A stretch of DNA of 64,000 nt from Aeromicrobium sp. Leaf350 (GCF_916858655.1 NZ_CAKASL010000002.1:892205-956204), one strand, 5' to 3'. Numbered from the stretch's first letter, positions 36,466 through 47,162 are shown. Made by a program: numbers and translations. Notes: generated from the letters alone by a model not told the origin.

Positions 36466-37704
36466 CTACAGGAGCGGCCGCAGCGGCCGCAGGAGCAGCT
36501 CACAGGCCCGCGAGACGATCCAGCGCCGCTCCCACTCGCCGCGGGTCAGCTCGGTGCAGTTGGTGAGGTCGCGCGCGAAGATGTCCTCGAGGTGCGCCGC
36601 GAGCGCCGGGTCCACGACCTCGACGTTGATCTCGTAGTTGCCGCTCAGGCTCAGTCGGTCGATGTTGGCCGTGCCGATCGTGCTCCAGCTGCCGTCGATC
36701 GTGCAGGTCTTGGCGTGCACCATGTGGTCGCGGTACCGGTGGATGCGCACCCCGGCGCCGAGCAGCCGGCCGTAGAAGCCGCGGGACAACCAGTCCGTCA
36801 CGACGTGGTTGGAGATCTCGGGAACGATGATGTCGACCGCGACCCCGCGGTCCCGCGCCTGCAGGAGCGCCTCGAGGATGTCGTGGTCGGGGATGAAGTA
36901 GGCCGCCGTGATGTGGATGTGCCGCGTGGCCCGGTCGATCGCCTCGAGGTACATGTTCCGGATCGGGAAGACCAGCTGGCGGGGCACGTTGCGGTGGATG
37001 CGCACCCGCGGGTCCCAGTCGTCGGAGCCGGTCCCCATGATCGGCGCCTCCGGGCGCAGCATGTTCCAGAAGTCGATGAACGCGTTCGCGAGGTCCCACA
37101 CCGCCGAGCCCGTCACCCGCAGGTGCGTGTCGCGCCACTCCGTCGCGTAGAGGGAGCCGATGTTGTACCCACCGACGAAGCCCACGGTCTCGTCGACCAC
37201 GAGGATCTTGCGGTGGTCACGACCCCAGCGGCGCGGGCTGAGCGGCTTCAGGCCCGCCGTGTAGACCGGGTAGCGCACCACCTGGATCGCCGGACCGAAG
37301 TCGAAGAAGCGGCGAGGGACGACGAGGTTCGCGAACGAGTCGAACACGACGAACACCTCGACGCCGCGAGCGGCAGCCGCCTGCAGGACGGACTTGAAAC
37401 GCTGGCCCTCCGCGTCGCCCTTGACGATGAACGACTCGAAGAAGACCCGGTGCTCGGCCGCCTCGATCGCCGCGACCATGTCCTCGAACAGGTGGTCGCC
37501 GTACGTGTAGACGGTGGCGTCACCCCGAGGCGTGCGGATGGTCGCCGGGGGCGTGATCGGGAACCCGTGCGCGCGCTTGCCACGCAGCACCTTGCGGACC
37601 TTGGTCGTGCTCATGATGCCGGCGACGACGGCGACCACCGAGAGGAACCACGTCCTGGCGACCTCCCAGGCGACCCGACGGGGAGACGGCATCCTCGACC
37701 ACAT
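36466..37704 (-). CDS. cls: Cardiolipin synthase (phospholipase D family)
   Basis: 412 residues from ATG 37704, chosen because TAGGGT lies 7 nt upstream; the GTG at 37713 is less likely. One N-terminal membrane helix, then two PLD domains with HKD motifs: HRKILVVDE (about 170) and HAKTCTIDG (about 340). Most actinobacteria make cardiolipin with a CDP-alcohol-type synthase, so a PLD-type enzyme here is notable. Adjacent to the two-component block; a functional link to envelope charge is possible but unproven. Confidence 0.85.
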   Translation of the reverse strand: MWSRMPSPRRVAWEVARTWFLSVVAVVAGIMSTTKVRKVLRGKRAHGFPITPPATIRTPRGDATVYTYGDHLFEDMVAAIEAAEHRVFFESFIVKGDAEGQRFKSVLQAAAARGVEVFVVFDSFANLVVPRRFFDFGPAIQVVRYPVYTAGLKPLSPRRWGRDHRKILVVDETVGFVGGYNIGSLYATEWRDTHLRVTGSAVWDLANAFIDFWNMLRPEAPIMGTGSDDWDPRVRIHRNVPRQLVFPIRNMYLEAIDRATRHIHITAAYFIPDHDILEALLQARDRGVAVDIIVPEISNHVVTDWLSRGFYGRLLGAGVRIHRYRDHMVHAKTCTIDGSWSTIGTANIDRLSLSGNYEINVEVVDPALAAHLEDIFARDLTNCTELTRGEWERRWIVSRACELLLRPLRPLL

Positions 37705-37711
37705 GTCCGTC

Positions 37712-37717
37712 ACCCTA
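37712..37717 (-). promoter_or_regulatory. -10 element TAGGGT of cls
   Basis: TAGGGT (minus strand), 7 nt, ATG 37704; predicted leaderless. Confidence 0.5.
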
Positions 37718-37734
37718 GTGCGTGCCCGCAGGCG

Positions 37735-38631
37735 TCAGACGAAGACCGCGACCGGCCTCGCGGTGCCGCCGCGCTGCTCGTAGAGCGCGAGGAAGCGGCC
37801 GGTCGGGTCGAAGACCGCGACCGTGCCCGGAGCCCCGAGGTCGATGCCCGTGAGCGTGCGACCGAACATCACGTCGGCGGCCTCGGCCTCGGAGAGGTCG
37901 TAGGAGTCGAACGCGATGCGGGTGGCGTCGTCGAGACTGATGACGCGCCACTGCTCGGCCAGCTCGTCGATCGTCGCCGCATGGTCGAGGGTGAACGGGC
38001 CGACCCGGGTGCGACGGAGCATCGTCAGGTGTCCACCGACGCCGAGAGCGGCGCCGAGGTCGCGCGCGAGCGCCCGCACGTAGGTGCCGCTGGTGCAGGC
38101 GACGTGCACGTCGACGTCGACGACCTCGCCCTCGACGCGCAGGTCGGTGATCGAGAGGTCGTCGACCGTGACCTCACGGGACTCCAGCGCGACCTGCTCC
38201 CCCGCCCGCACGCGGGCGTAGGACCGCTGGCCGTCGACCTTGATCGCCGAGACCGCCGACGGGACCTGCTGGATCGTGCCCCGCAACGGCACCATCGCCG
38301 CCTCGACCTGCTCACGCGTGACGTGGCCCGCCGCGACGTCCTCGAGCACCTCGCCCTCGGCGTCGTCGGTGACGGTCGAGCGACCCAGACGGATGGTCGC
38401 GACGTACTCCTTGTCGGTCAGCTGCAGCTGACCGAGCAGGCGCGTCGCACGACCGATGCCGAGCAGGAGCACGCCCGTCGCCATCGGGTCGAGCGTGCCC
38501 GCGTGCCCCACCTTGCGGGTGCCGGCGAGCTTGCGGCCACGACCGACGACGTCGTGGGAGGTCCAGCCGGAGGGCTTGTCGACCACGACGAGCCCCGGCA
38601 CGGCCTCCTCGGACGTCGAGGGGTTGCTCAC
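37735..38631 (-). CDS. truB: tRNA pseudouridine(55) synthase TruB
   Basis: 298 residues. Makes pseudouridine 55 in the tRNA T-loop. Catalytic Asp in [30 protein letters not shown]-terminal motif; [16 protein letters not shown] or ATG start overlaps the rbfA stop by 4 bp. ribF, its normal downstream neighbour, is displaced by the accessory block. Confidence 0.96.
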   Translation of the reverse strand: MSNPSTSEEAVPGLVVVDKPSGWTSHDVVGRGRKLAGTRKVGHAGTLDPMATGVLLLGIGRATRLLGQLQLTDKEYVATIRLGRSTVTDDAEGEVLEDVAAGHVTREQVEAAMVPLRGTIQQVPSAVSAIKVDGQRSYARVRAGEQVALESREVTVDDLSITDLRVEGEVVDVDVHVACTSGTYVRALARDLGAALGVGGHLTMLRRTRVGPFTLDHAATIDELAEQWRVISLDDATRIAFDSYDLSEAEAADVMFGRTLTGIDLGAPGTVAVFDPTGRFLALYEQRGGTARPVAVFV

Positions 38632-39083
38632 TGCTGGGCGTCGTCGTCGGACGCGTCGTCGGCCTCGTCGGCCGGGCGCTTGTACGGGTCGGCGTCGCCG
38701 GCGTACTGGGCACCCTCGGCCCGCGACGCGACCTCGGCATCGGAGCTGCGTGCCTTCGCGAGGAGCTCGTCGATGTGGCGGGCCGAGTCCGGCACCGCGT
38801 CGAGGAAGAACTCCAGGCTGGGGGCCAGACGCAGACCGAGCCGCTTCGCGACCTCGGAGCGCAGCATGCCGGTGGCGCTGCGCAGGGCGGCGCCGCTGCC
38901 CTCGATGGCCTCGGCGTCACCGAGCACGGTGTAGAAGACCGAGGCGTGCTGGTGGTCGCCCGTGACCCGGACGTCCGTGATCGTCACGAACCCCAGGCGC
39001 GGGTCCTTGACCCGACGCTCGAGCAGCTCGGCCACGATGACCTTGATGCGGTCGGCGATCTGGTGCTGGCGTGCTCCGGCCAT
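38628..39083 (-). CDS. rbfA: Ribosome-binding factor A
   Basis: 151 residues. Assists late 30S maturation near the 16S 5' helix. KH-like fold with [28 protein letters not shown]; the C-terminus adds an acidic tail ([12 protein letters not shown]). Located between infB and truB as usual. Confidence 0.95.
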   Translation of the reverse strand: MAGARQHQIADRIKVIVAELLERRVKDPRLGFVTITDVRVTGDHQHASVFYTVLGDAEAIEGSGAALRSATGMLRSEVAKRLGLRLAPSLEFFLDAVPDSARHIDELLAKARSSDAEVASRAEGAQYAGDADPYKRPADEADDASDDDAQQ

Positions 39084-39140
39084 GATGTGCCTCTTTCTGG
39101 TTCGTCAGCCACGCTGGCTGAGGTGCGACGACGAAGGAGG

Positions 39141-39178
39141 AGCCTCGAAGCCTGCCCGGATGGACAGGCTTCGAGGCT
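39141..39178 (-). terminator. Strong hairpin between infB and rbfA
   Basis: AGCCTCGAAGCCTG (39141-39154) and CAGGCTTCGAGGCT (39165-39178) form a perfect 14-bp stem downstream of infB; likely partial terminator or attenuator before rbfA-truB. Confidence 0.75.
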
Positions 39179-39220
39179 CGGCCGCGAACGGCCTCACACC
39201 GTCGCCGACGTGGGCGCGGA

Positions 39221-42070
39221 TCAGGCGCGCGGCTTCTCGCGGAGCTCGAACGCCTCCACGACGTCACCGGTCTTGATGTCGCCGTAGCCCTTGATGACGA
39301 GGCCGCACTCGAAGCCCTCGCGGACCTCGCTGGCGTCGTCCTTCTCGCGCTTGAGGCTCGACAGGTCCAGGTTGTCGGCGACGACGGTGCCGTCACGCAG
39401 CAGTCGGACCTTGGCGTTGCGCTTGATCGTGCCGCTCGTGACCATGCAACCGGCGATGTTGCCGATCTTGGAGGAGCGGAAGATCTCGCGGATCTCGGCC
39501 GTGCCGAGCTGGAACTCCTCGAACTCCGGCTTGAGCATGCCCTTGAGCGCGGACTCGATCTCCTCGATCGCCTGGTAGATGACCGAGTAGTACTTGATCT
39601 CGACACCCTCCCGATCGGCGAGCTCGGTGGCCTTGCCCTGCGGACGGACGTTGAAGCCGATGATCACGGCGTTCGACGCGGCAGCGAGGTTGACGTCGGT
39701 CTCGGTGATGGCACCGACACCGCGGTCGATGACGCGCAGCGCCACCTCCTCGCCGATGTCGATGTTCGCCAGCGAGTCCTCCAGCGCCTCGACCGAGCCC
39801 GAGCCGTCACCCTTGAGGATCAGCAGCAGCTCGTCGGTCTCGCCCTTCTCCATCGAGGACATGAAGTCCTCGAGGGTCCGGCGACCGGTGCGCTTCGCGA
39901 GCAGCGCGTTGCGCTCGCGCGCCTCACGCTTCTCGGCGATCTGCCGCGCGATCCGGTCGTCGGTGACGACCATGAAGTTGTCACCGGCGCCGGGCACCGA
40001 CGTCAGACCGAGCACGAGGGCCGGACGCGAGGGCGTGGCCTCGTCGATCGGGTCGCCGAACTCGTCGAGCATCGCGCGGACACGACCGAAGGCCGAGCCG
40101 GCCACCAGGGTGTCGCCGACGCGCAGCGTGCCGCGCTGGACGAGCACCGTGGCCACCGGGCCACGACCACGGTCGAGGTGCGCCTCGATCGCGAGGCCCT
40201 CGGCGTTCTGGTCGGGGTTGGCCCGCAGGTCCAGCGACGCGTCGGCGGTCAGCACGACCGCCGCCGTGAGGTCCTCCAGACCGGTGCCCGCCTTGGCCGA
40301 GACGTCGACGAACATCGTGTCGCCGCCGTACTCCTCGGGCACGAGACCGTACTCGGTGAGCTGGCCACGCGCCTTCGACGGATCCGCGTCGGGCTTGTCG
40401 ATCTTGTTCACCGCCACGACGATCGGCACACCGGCGGCCTTGGCGTGGTTGAGCGCCTCGACCGTCTGCGGCATGACGCCGTCGTCGGCCGCGACCACGA
40501 GGATCGCGATGTCGGTCGCCTGCGCACCACGGGCTCGCATGGCGGTGAACGCCTCGTGACCCGGGGTGTCGATCAGGGTGATGGCGCGCTCGACGCCGTC
40601 GAGCTCCGTGGTGACCTGGTAGGCGCCGATGGACTGCGTGATGCCACCGGCCTCCTTCGCGACCACGTTGGAGTTGCGCAGCGCGTCGAGGAGCTTCGTC
40701 TTGCCGTGGTCGACGTGACCCATGACGGTGACGACCGGAGGACGGGCCTCCAGGTTGCTGTCGTCGCCCTCGTCCTCGCCGAACTCCAGCGAGAAGGACT
40801 CGAGCAGCTCGCGGTCCTCGTCCTCGGGCGAGACGATCTGGACGTCGTAGTCCAGCTCGGTGCCGAGGAGCTGCAGCGTCTCGTCGTTGACCGACTGCGT
40901 CGCGGTGACCATCTCGCCCATGTGGAACAGGACCTGGACGAGCGATGCCGCGTCGACGCCGACCTTGTCGGCGAAGTCGGTCAGCGAGGCGCCACGCGCC
41001 AGGCGGACGATCTCGCCGCCGCCCTTGCGGACACGCACGCCACCGATCGCCGGCGCCTGCATCTGGTCGAATTCCTGACGCTTCGCGCGCTTGCTCTTGC
41101 GACCACGACGGACCGGACCACCGGCGCGACCGAAGGCACCCTGGGTGCCACCACGGCCGGCGCGACCCGGACCTCCGGGACCGCCACCGGGACGACCGCC
41201 GAAGCCACCGGGGGCTCCGCCGCCACCGCCGGGACGACCGGCGAAGCCGCCGCCGCCACCGCCACCGGGACGGCCTGCGCCGCCACCGGCACCGCCGGGA
41301 CGACCACCGGGGCCGCCGGTACGTCCACCGGGACCGGGGCGACCGCCGCCGGGTCCGGGGCGTGCCGGGGTCAGACCGGACTGCTTGGGCATCATCGCCG
41401 GGTTAGGGCGAGGCATGCCGGGACGAGGCGCGGCGCCACCCTCACGCGCGGCCGGGGGCCGCGGCGGGCGGTCCTGCGCCATGCCCTGCTTGGACGAGAA
41501 CGGGTTGTTGCCCGGTCGCGCCGTCGGACGGGGGCCACCGGGACGCGGGGTCGCTCCCGCGGGGCCGCCTGCCGGAGCGGCCGGGGGCCGGGGTCCGGGA
41601 CGCGGGCCGGGGGTGGGCGACGCCGACGTGTCGGCCGCAGCGGCAGGAGCCTCGGCGGCCGGCTCGGCCACGGGCTCGGGGGCCGGCTGGGCCGCCTCCG
41701 GCTCGGGGGTCGGCTCGGGCGTGCGCGCCGGACCCGGACGGGGTCCGGACGGACGCGGCGTCGCGGGTGCCTCGGCAGCCGGGGCCGGCGTGGTCGCGAC
41801 GGGCTCGGTGGGCACGGTCGCCTGGCCTGCTCCGGACTCCACCGTCTCGGTGGGGGCCGCGGCGGGCTCGGTCTTCGGCGCGGAGGCCTTCTTCTTGCTG
41901 CCCTGGGCGCGCAGCGAGTCGCCGTGCTCCTCCTTCAGGCGGCGCACGACGGGGGCCTCGACGCTCGAGGACGCCGACTTCACGTACTCACCCATGTCCT
42001 TCAACGTGGACAGGATGATCTTGCTCTCGACTCCGAGCTCACGTGCGAGCTCGTGGACTCTGACAGCCAC
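39221..42070 (-). CDS. infB: Translation initiation factor IF-2
   Basis: 949 residues from GTG 42070 (AAGGAG upstream). IF2N domain at the start, a very long Pro/Ala- then Gly/Arg-rich linker (about 80-330), and the GTPase ([15 protein letters not shown] about 445, [10 protein letters not shown]) followed by domains II, C1 and C2. It delivers initiator tRNA to the 30S subunit. The linker length is high but common in actinobacteria. GGGGCC-TGACC-GGCCCC (42084-42100) forms a hairpin just upstream of its ribosome site. Confidence 0.97.
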   Translation of the reverse strand: MAVRVHELARELGVESKIILSTLKDMGEYVKSASSSVEAPVVRRLKEEHGDSLRAQGSKKKASAPKTEPAAAPTETVESGAGQATVPTEPVATTPAPAAEAPATPRPSGPRPGPARTPEPTPEPEAAQPAPEPVAEPAAEAPAAAADTSASPTPGPRPGPRPPAAPAGGPAGATPRPGGPRPTARPGNNPFSSKQGMAQDRPPRPPAAREGGAAPRPGMPRPNPAMMPKQSGLTPARPGPGGGRPGPGGRTGGPGGRPGGAGGGAGRPGGGGGGGFAGRPGGGGGAPGGFGGRPGGGPGGPGRAGRGGTQGAFGRAGGPVRRGRKSKRAKRQEFDQMQAPAIGGVRVRKGGGEIVRLARGASLTDFADKVGVDAASLVQVLFHMGEMVTATQSVNDETLQLLGTELDYDVQIVSPEDEDRELLESFSLEFGEDEGDDSNLEARPPVVTVMGHVDHGKTKLLDALRNSNVVAKEAGGITQSIGAYQVTTELDGVERAITLIDTPGHEAFTAMRARGAQATDIAILVVAADDGVMPQTVEALNHAKAAGVPIVVAVNKIDKPDADPSKARGQLTEYGLVPEEYGGDTMFVDVSAKAGTGLEDLTAAVVLTADASLDLRANPDQNAEGLAIEAHLDRGRGPVATVLVQRGTLRVGDTLVAGSAFGRVRAMLDEFGDPIDEATPSRPALVLGLTSVPGAGDNFMVVTDDRIARQIAEKREARERNALLAKRTGRRTLEDFMSSMEKGETDELLLILKGDGSGSVEALEDSLANIDIGEEVALRVIDRGVGAITETDVNLAAASNAVIIGFNVRPQGKATELADREGVEIKYYSVIYQAIEEIESALKGMLKPEFEEFQLGTAEIREIFRSSKIGNIAGCMVTSGTIKRNAKVRLLRDGTVVADNLDLSSLKREKDDASEVREGFECGLVIKGYGDIKTGDVVEAFELREKPRA

Positions 42071-42208
42071 TGTTCTCCTTCATGGGGCCTGACCGGCCCC
42101 CGAAGGGCAGATCAGACCAGGTTGACGTGCAAATTCATCGGAACGAACTCATCGAGTGCTCATGAGCAGAGTGCTCCGCTTCCGGTCGGGGGGCTGGGCC
42201 CCTCTTGG

Positions 42209-42523
42209 TCAGGTTCTGGTGGTCCCGGTGCCGGTTTCTGGGCCTGCCAGGTCGTCGATCAGGCGGAGGTCGAGCTGCCCCTTCACGCGGAGGGCCCGCC
42301 CGAACGCCTTGCGACGCCGTGCCAGGTCCAGACACCTGGGATCAGGGTGCAGATGCGCCCCGCGTCCCGGCATCGACCGCCGCGGATCAGGCGTGACCAC
42401 CGTGGTGGCGTCGGCCCGGACCGCGACGATGCGGACCAGTGCGGTCTGGGGCGCCCGCTCTCGACAACCGATGCACGTGCGCCAGACCGCTCTCGAGTCT
42501 ACCTCGTCCGCGGTCGGGCTCAC
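42209..42523 (-). CDS. ylxR: YlxR family RNA-binding/regulatory protein (DUF448)
   Basis: 104 residues. [20 protein letters not shown] and the [22 protein letters not shown] block define YlxR. Small basic protein of the nusA-infB operon; in Bacillus it affects RNase P and gene expression. Start overlaps the nusA stop by 4 bp. Confidence 0.92.
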   Translation of the reverse strand: MSPTADEVDSRAVWRTCIGCRERAPQTALVRIVAVRADATTVVTPDPRRSMPGRGAHLHPDPRCLDLARRRKAFGRALRVKGQLDLRLIDDLAGPETGTGTTRT

Positions 42524-43557
42524 TCCACTGGTGCCGTGTCCGAACGGATGTCGATGCGCCAGCCCGTCAGCTTGGCGGCCAGGCGGGCGTTCTGGCCCTC
42601 CTTGCCGATCGCGAGCGAGAGCTGGAAGTCGGGCACGACCACCCGGGCGGCGCGGGCCGACTCGTCGACGACGGTGACGCTCGTGACGCGCGACGGGGAC
42701 AGGGCGTAGCCGATGAACTCCGCCGGGTCCTCGGAGTGGTCGACGATGTCGATCTTCTCGCCGTGCAGCTCGTGCATCACGTTGCGCACGCGCGAGCCCA
42801 TCGGGCCGATGCAGGCGCCCTTGGCGTTGACCCCGGGGATGGCCGCCCGCACCGCGATCTTGGTCCGGTGGCCGGCCTCGCGGGCGATCGCCATGATCTC
42901 GACCGATCCGTCGGCGATCTCCGGCACCTCGAGCGCGAACAGCAGCCGCACGAGGTTCGGGTGGGTGCGCGAGACCTTGACCTTGGGGCCGCGGGTGCCC
43001 TTCTCGACGTCGTAGACGTACGCCTTGATGCGCTCGCCGTGGGCGTACTTCTCGTCGGCGACCCGCTCGGTGGCGGGCAGCAGGGCCTCGACCCGGCCGA
43101 GGTCGATCAGGACGTCGCCGGGCACACGTCCCTGCTGGATGATCCCCGACACGATGTCGCCGACCTTGCCCGAGAACTCGCCGAACGTGCGGTCGTCCTC
43201 GGCCTCGCGCAGGCGCTGCATGATGACCTGGCGCGCGATCGACGCGGCTGTGCGACCGAAGTCGTCGGGCGTGTGGTCGAACTCCTCGCTGAACCGCGGC
43301 GCGGGCGGGGCCGCGGGCTCGCCGGCGGAGTCGGAGTCGGGATCGGCCGGCTCGGCCGGGGGCGTCTCGAGGCGCTCGCGCGCCATGACGGCGACGTGGC
43401 CCGTCCGTCGGTCGAGGACGACCCTCGACTGCGGCAGTGCACCGGGCACCTTGTGGTAGGCCGAGAGCAGGGCCTGCTCGATCGCGTCCACGACGACGTC
43501 GAAGGAGATGTCCTTCTCGCGCTCGAGGGCGCGCAGGGCTGTCATGTCGATGTCCAT
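42520..43557 (-). CDS. nusA: Transcription termination/antitermination protein NusA
   Basis: 345 residues. N-terminal polymerase-binding domain, S1 (about 130-200) and two KH domains ([18 protein letters not shown] and [20 protein letters not shown]). Lacks the C-terminal acidic repeats of E. coli, as in other Gram-positives. Second gene of rimP-nusA-ylxR-infB. Confidence 0.97.
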   Translation of the reverse strand: MDIDMTALRALEREKDISFDVVVDAIEQALLSAYHKVPGALPQSRVVLDRRTGHVAVMARERLETPPAEPADPDSDSAGEPAAPPAPRFSEEFDHTPDDFGRTAASIARQVIMQRLREAEDDRTFGEFSGKVGDIVSGIIQQGRVPGDVLIDLGRVEALLPATERVADEKYAHGERIKAYVYDVEKGTRGPKVKVSRTHPNLVRLLFALEVPEIADGSVEIMAIAREAGHRTKIAVRAAIPGVNAKGACIGPMGSRVRNVMHELHGEKIDIVDHSEDPAEFIGYALSPSRVTSVTVVDESARAARVVVPDFQLSLAIGKEGQNARLAAKLTGWRIDIRSDTAPVE

Positions 43558-43558
43558 C

Positions 43559-44020
43559 TCAGCCGTCCTTTCGGTTCAGCTCGACCTGCACCACGGCGGT
43601 GCGGATCTCGGAGTAGTGCACCTGGCGGTCCACCTGGGCGACCGTCACGGTCGCGGCGTCGTCGTCGGCCTCACGGATGCGTCCGGTGAACCGGTCGCCG
43701 TCGATGGGCGTGATCGCGACGAGGCGGCCACGGTTGCGCTGCCAGTGACGCGGCAGCGTGAGCGGTCGATCGGTTCCGCGCGAGGTGATCTCGAGCGTGT
43801 ACGCCCCGGAGCCGACGGCCTTCTGGGCGGCGGGGTCCTCGTCGAGCGCGAGCGAGATCTCGCGGGTCAGCGGGCCGAGCGCGTCCAGGTCCACGCCACC
43901 CTCGGCGTCGACCACGATCCGCAGCATGCGGCGCTGGCCGCCGCCCAGCGTCACGTCGTCGAGATCGAGGCCGTGAGCCCCGACCACGTCGCGCACGACA
44001 TCGGTGATCCGGTCGTCCAT
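43559..44020 (-). CDS. rimP: Ribosome maturation factor RimP
   Basis: 153 residues from ATG 44020, chosen for GAGGAGAA upstream. Two-domain RimP with [24 protein letters not shown] and [15 protein letters not shown]. Needed for 30S assembly. First gene of the nusA operon; its stop is 1 bp from the nusA start. Confidence 0.95.
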   Translation of the reverse strand: MDDRITDVVRDVVGAHGLDLDDVTLGGGQRRMLRIVVDAEGGVDLDALGPLTREISLALDEDPAAQKAVGSGAYTLEITSRGTDRPLTLPRHWQRNRGRLVAITPIDGDRFTGRIREADDDAATVTVAQVDRQVHYSEIRTAVVQVELNRKDG

Positions 44021-44141
44021 CGCGTCTTCTCCTCGCCCAGATGGGTCACGGGGTGGTCGCGGTGCCGAGATCCGATTGTGGGGTTCGATTGTCGGCACCT
44101 GCGAGCAGGTGTCTCGACCACCCTACCGTTTCCCGGTCGGC

Positions 44142-44147
44142 TAACCT
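44142..44147 (+). promoter_or_regulatory. -10 element TAACCT, leaderless start
   Basis: TAACCT, 6 nt, GTG 44154; the same layout as dapA and thyA. Confidence 0.5.
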
Positions 44148-44153
44148 GCCACC

Positions 44154-44588
44154 GTGACGCGCCGACGAACCCTGCTGCTGGGCGGTGCCGCGGCGGTCGG
44201 TGTCGTCGCGGTCGGTGGCGTCGCCGCGACCGGACGACTGGACGACGTGGCCCGCGAGCTGGGTCTCGACCCGGTGCCCCAACCCGCCGAGGGTGACACC
44301 GCCCTGCTGTCGGAGGCCGCCGAGGACCAGGCTCGACTCGTCGCGGTCGTCGGCTCCCTCTCCGCCACGCTCGTGCCCCTGCTGGAGGAGCACCTGGACG
44401 CGCTCGGCGGCGCGGCGACCTCCACGGTGGCTCCGGCGCCGGACCTGGCCAGCGCGCGCGCCACGCTCGCCGCGGCCGCGAGCGTGCGCCGCGACCAGTC
44501 CGAGGCGGCGGTGTCGCCCGACCTGGCCCGCACACTCGGCTCGATCGCCGCCGCGCTGTCGCTCATGGGTTCGGGAGTCGTCGCGTGA
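44154..44588 (+). CDS. Secreted or anchored protein with twin-Arg-like signal
   Basis: 144 residues. N-terminal MTRRRTLLLGG followed by a hydrophobic segment (to about 27) resembles a Tat or signal-anchor sequence; the rest is Ala-rich and helical. No family recognised. Stop overlaps the DUF4439 gene by 4 bp (GTGA), so the two proteins are probably functionally linked. Divergent from rimP. Confidence 0.7.
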   Translation: MTRRRTLLLGGAAAVGVVAVGGVAATGRLDDVARELGLDPVPQPAEGDTALLSEAAEDQARLVAVVGSLSATLVPLLEEHLDALGGAATSTVAPAPDLASARATLAAAASVRRDQSEAAVSPDLARTLGSIAAALSLMGSGVVA

Positions 44589-44968
44589 CCGGCCAGCTCG
44601 AGCAGGTGCTCGCCCTGGAGCACGAGGCGGTGTGGACGTACGGACTCATCGGTGGCGGGTTCGCCCCGCTGCGCGACCAGGCCGAGGCCTCGTTCGCGGC
44701 GCACCGCACCGAGCGCGACCGTCTGCTGGCGGTCGTGGAGGACGCGCTTCCGCCGCAGGTCGCCTACGCGCCGGCGACGATCGCCGACGAGGCTGCCGCG
44801 CGCCTGCGCGCCCAGGACGTGGAGGCCCGCCTCGCGGCCGCCTGGAGCGCCGTCATCGGCTCCACGACCGGGTCGGACCGCACCGAGGCGATCGACCAGC
44901 TCGTGGTGGCCGAGGCGGCGCGCCTGGCCTGGGGTGGCTCCCCCGCCGCCTTCCCCGGCCTCGACTGA
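44585..44968 (+). CDS. DUF4439 ferritin-like domain protein
   Basis: 127 residues. LEQVLALEHEAVWTYGLIGG with a Glu and paired helices is the DUF4439 pattern, a ferritin-like four-helix bundle often encoded next to rimP in actinobacteria. Not all iron ligands are evident, so metal binding is uncertain. Convergent with priA, 5 bp between stops. Confidence 0.8.
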   Translation: MTGQLEQVLALEHEAVWTYGLIGGGFAPLRDQAEASFAAHRTERDRLLAVVEDALPPQVAYAPATIADEAAARLRAQDVEARLAAAWSAVIGSTTGSDRTEAIDQLVVAEAARLAWGGSPAAFPGLD

Positions 44969-44973
44969 CGGGC

Positions 44974-46974
44974 TCAGAAGGCCAGCGGGTCGACCTGCAC
45001 CCGCACCGGCGTGGCCTTGGCGGCGCTGCGCTCGGCACTGACCTGGCGCAGCGCATCCGAGAGAGCCGGACCCTCGGACCGCGGGGCACGCAGCACCAGG
45101 CGGACGACCGAGGGGTCGCGGGGATCGGCGGGCACCGGACCGAGCACCTCGGTGTGCGGGGTCCAGGTGCGGTCGGCGAGCGGACCGAGCACGTCAGGCG
45201 AGGCCTCGAGGGTCGCGAGACGTCCGAACGGAGGCAGGTGGGTCTCACGACGCTGCTCGAGCTCGCGACGGGCCAGACCCACCGGGTCGGCGCGCACGAG
45301 CGCCTGCAGGGCGCCCGGGTCGCCGACCGCGATCGCCCGCCCGCCGGGTGCCGCGAGCGCGAGGGCGTTGAACCACCGACGGTGGGCCTCCTCGACCACG
45401 CGCACGTCGTCGCGACCGAGGGCTAGCCAGGTGTCCATCAGCACCACGACGTCGTACCCGCCGGCCACGTGCGGCTCCGCGCCCGGCGTCGCCAGGACGA
45501 TGCGGCGGCCGGGCTCGACGTCGGCCAGGACGGTCTCGCCACCGGACGTGACGACCTCGTGGTCGGGAAAGGCCCGCGTGTACTCCTCGGCCGTGCGCAG
45601 CTGACCGACGACGGGCGCCCGCAGACGCCGAGAGCCACAGTGCGGGCACGACCAGTCGGGCGCCGGCGTGGCGCACCACCGGCAGACGAGCTGGGCCTTC
45701 GACGCGAGCTGGGCGAGCGGCCCTGCACACGCCGAGCACCGCGCGGGCTCCCGACAGCCCTGGCACGAGAGCGAGGCCCGATAGCCACGCCGGGGCACCT
45801 GCACCAGGACCGGCCCCTCGGCCTCGCGGATCGCCCCGAAGACCTCTGACGGCAGTCGCGCCGGGGCGGACCCGTGGGTCGAGCCGTCGGTGACGACCGG
45901 TCGGGTCCAGGCGGAGCGCCGCACCGCGTCGTCGATCTCGAGCTCGACGCACCAGCCGGAGTCGACCAGCGCCTGCGCCTCGGCGCTGCGGGCGTGGGCG
46001 GCGAGCAGGACGCCGGCGTCCTGCTCGTGCGCGCGGGTGAGCAGGACCTCGCGGGTGTGCGCGTACGGTGCGCGAGGCTCGGCGAAGAGGTCGTCGCCGT
46101 CGTCCCACGTCGCGACGAGGCCGAGGTGGTGCACCGGAGCCCAGGCGGCGGCCCGGGTGCCGAGCACGACCTGCACGTCACCGCGCCGGGCGCCGAGGAA
46201 CGCGCGGTACCGCGGCGAAGGGCCCTGCCCGGCCGCGAGGACGACGTGGCGGCCCGGCCCCAGGACCTCGGTGAACGTCGCGTCCCACCGGGCGAGGTCG
46301 GCGGCGTCGGGCACGCACACGATCGATCCGCGTCCCGCGTGCAGCGTGGCCAGGACGGCCTGGGCGACCACGTGCGCGGGATCCTCCGTCGGCAGCACGC
46401 TACGCACGGCGCGCGCCGGACGGCCGTCGCGGAGTGCACCGAGGTAGGACGCGGCACCGGGCACGACGGCCCATCGGCCGGCGTCGACCTGCGGGAGGTC
46501 GTCGGTCGGCGGTACCGGCCGGCTCGCGGCCTCCGCGCGGGCGTGACGGGGCGGGATCGCGAGTCGCAGGACGTCGCCGACGGTGCCCGCCCAGCGGTCG
46601 ACGACCGATCGCGCGAGGCCGAGGACCTCGGGGGCGAGGACGGGCTCGGACGAGAGGACCTTGGCGAGCGGTGCGAGCACTCCCTCGTGGTCGGACGCCG
46701 CGACGCGCTCGAGCAGGTAGCCGTCGGTCTGACGACCGGCGAAGCGGACCTTGACCCGGCATCCGGGCACGGCGGTCTCGTGCAGCGTGGCGGGCACCAG
46801 GTAGTCGAAGGGGCGGTCGAGGTGGGCCAGGCCGGTGTCGACCTGCACCCGCGCGACCGAGAGCTCGGGCGCGGGCTCCGGCGGTGCCTTCCGCGCATCG
46901 GCGACGGGCTTTGGCGCGGGAGCGGCCACGGAGTCCGGCAGCACCCCCAGATCCAGCTGCCCGTCGTCAGTCAC
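44974..46974 (-). CDS. priA: Primosomal protein N' (PriA), helicase motifs degenerate
   Basis: 666 residues. Fork-restart protein. N-terminal DNA-binding domain, then a helicase-like core and the zinc cluster of paired cysteines (CQGC, CSAC, CRWC, CPHC). There is no Walker A motif and the DEEH box is replaced by TWDDGDD, so unwinding is not expected; this is the known actinobacterial form. TAGAAC lies 6 nt before the GTG start. Confidence 0.92.
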   Translation of the reverse strand: MTDDGQLDLGVLPDSVAAPAPKPVADARKAPPEPAPELSVARVQVDTGLAHLDRPFDYLVPATLHETAVPGCRVKVRFAGRQTDGYLLERVAASDHEGVLAPLAKVLSSEPVLAPEVLGLARSVVDRWAGTVGDVLRLAIPPRHARAEAASRPVPPTDDLPQVDAGRWAVVPGAASYLGALRDGRPARAVRSVLPTEDPAHVVAQAVLATLHAGRGSIVCVPDAADLARWDATFTEVLGPGRHVVLAAGQGPSPRYRAFLGARRGDVQVVLGTRAAAWAPVHHLGLVATWDDGDDLFAEPRAPYAHTREVLLTRAHEQDAGVLLAAHARSAEAQALVDSGWCVELEIDDAVRRSAWTRPVVTDGSTHGSAPARLPSEVFGAIREAEGPVLVQVPRRGYRASLSCQGCREPARCSACAGPLAQLASKAQLVCRWCATPAPDWSCPHCGSRRLRAPVVGQLRTAEEYTRAFPDHEVVTSGGETVLADVEPGRRIVLATPGAEPHVAGGYDVVVLMDTWLALGRDDVRVVEEAHRRWFNALALAAPGGRAIAVGDPGALQALVRADPVGLARRELEQRRETHLPPFGRLATLEASPDVLGPLADRTWTPHTEVLGPVPADPRDPSVVRLVLRAPRSEGPALSDALRQVSAERSAAKATPVRVQVDPLAF

Positions 46975-46980
46975 CCGGCT

Positions 46981-46986
46981 GTTCTA
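46981..46986 (-). promoter_or_regulatory. -10 element TAGAAC of priA
   Basis: TAGAAC (minus strand), 6 nt, GTG 46974. Confidence 0.45.
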
Positions 46987-47008
46987 CCAGCCCCCACCGA
47001 CCTGACCG

Positions 47009-47107
47009 CTCGCGAGAGACTTTGTTGGTGCACAGGAGAGACTTCTGTTCCTCGTGTGCACCAACAAGGTCTCTCGCGAGGGGTAACAAAGTCTCTCGCG
47101 AGGGGTA
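47009..47107. repeat. Palindromic repeat cluster with tandem 22-bp copies
   Basis: A 26-bp arm (47009-47034) and its inverted copy (47055-47080) match at 25 of 26 positions around a 20-bp loop. From 47064 the sequence ACAA-R-GTCTCTCGCGAGGGG continues as two directly adjacent 22-bp copies (47064-47085 and 47086-47107). The core is the palindrome CTCGCGAG. Lies between priA and the metK terminator; resembles a REP-like dispersed element. Confidence 0.8.
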
Positions 47108-47115
47108 CGGATGCG

Positions 47116-47150
47116 AACGGCCCCCGTCCCACGAGGGGACGGGGGCCGTT
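47116..47150 (-). terminator. Terminator of metK
   Basis: AACGGCCCCCGTCCC (47116-47130) and GGGACGGGGGCCGTT (47136-47150) form a perfect 15-bp stem 12 bp past the metK stop. Confidence 0.85.
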
Positions 47151-47162
47151 GCGTGCGGCAGG

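Noticed and set aside
44974..46974. priA as a decayed pseudogene because helicase motifs are missing
   Set aside because: The frame is full length, the zinc cluster is intact, and loss of helicase motifs is the known condition of actinobacterial PriA.
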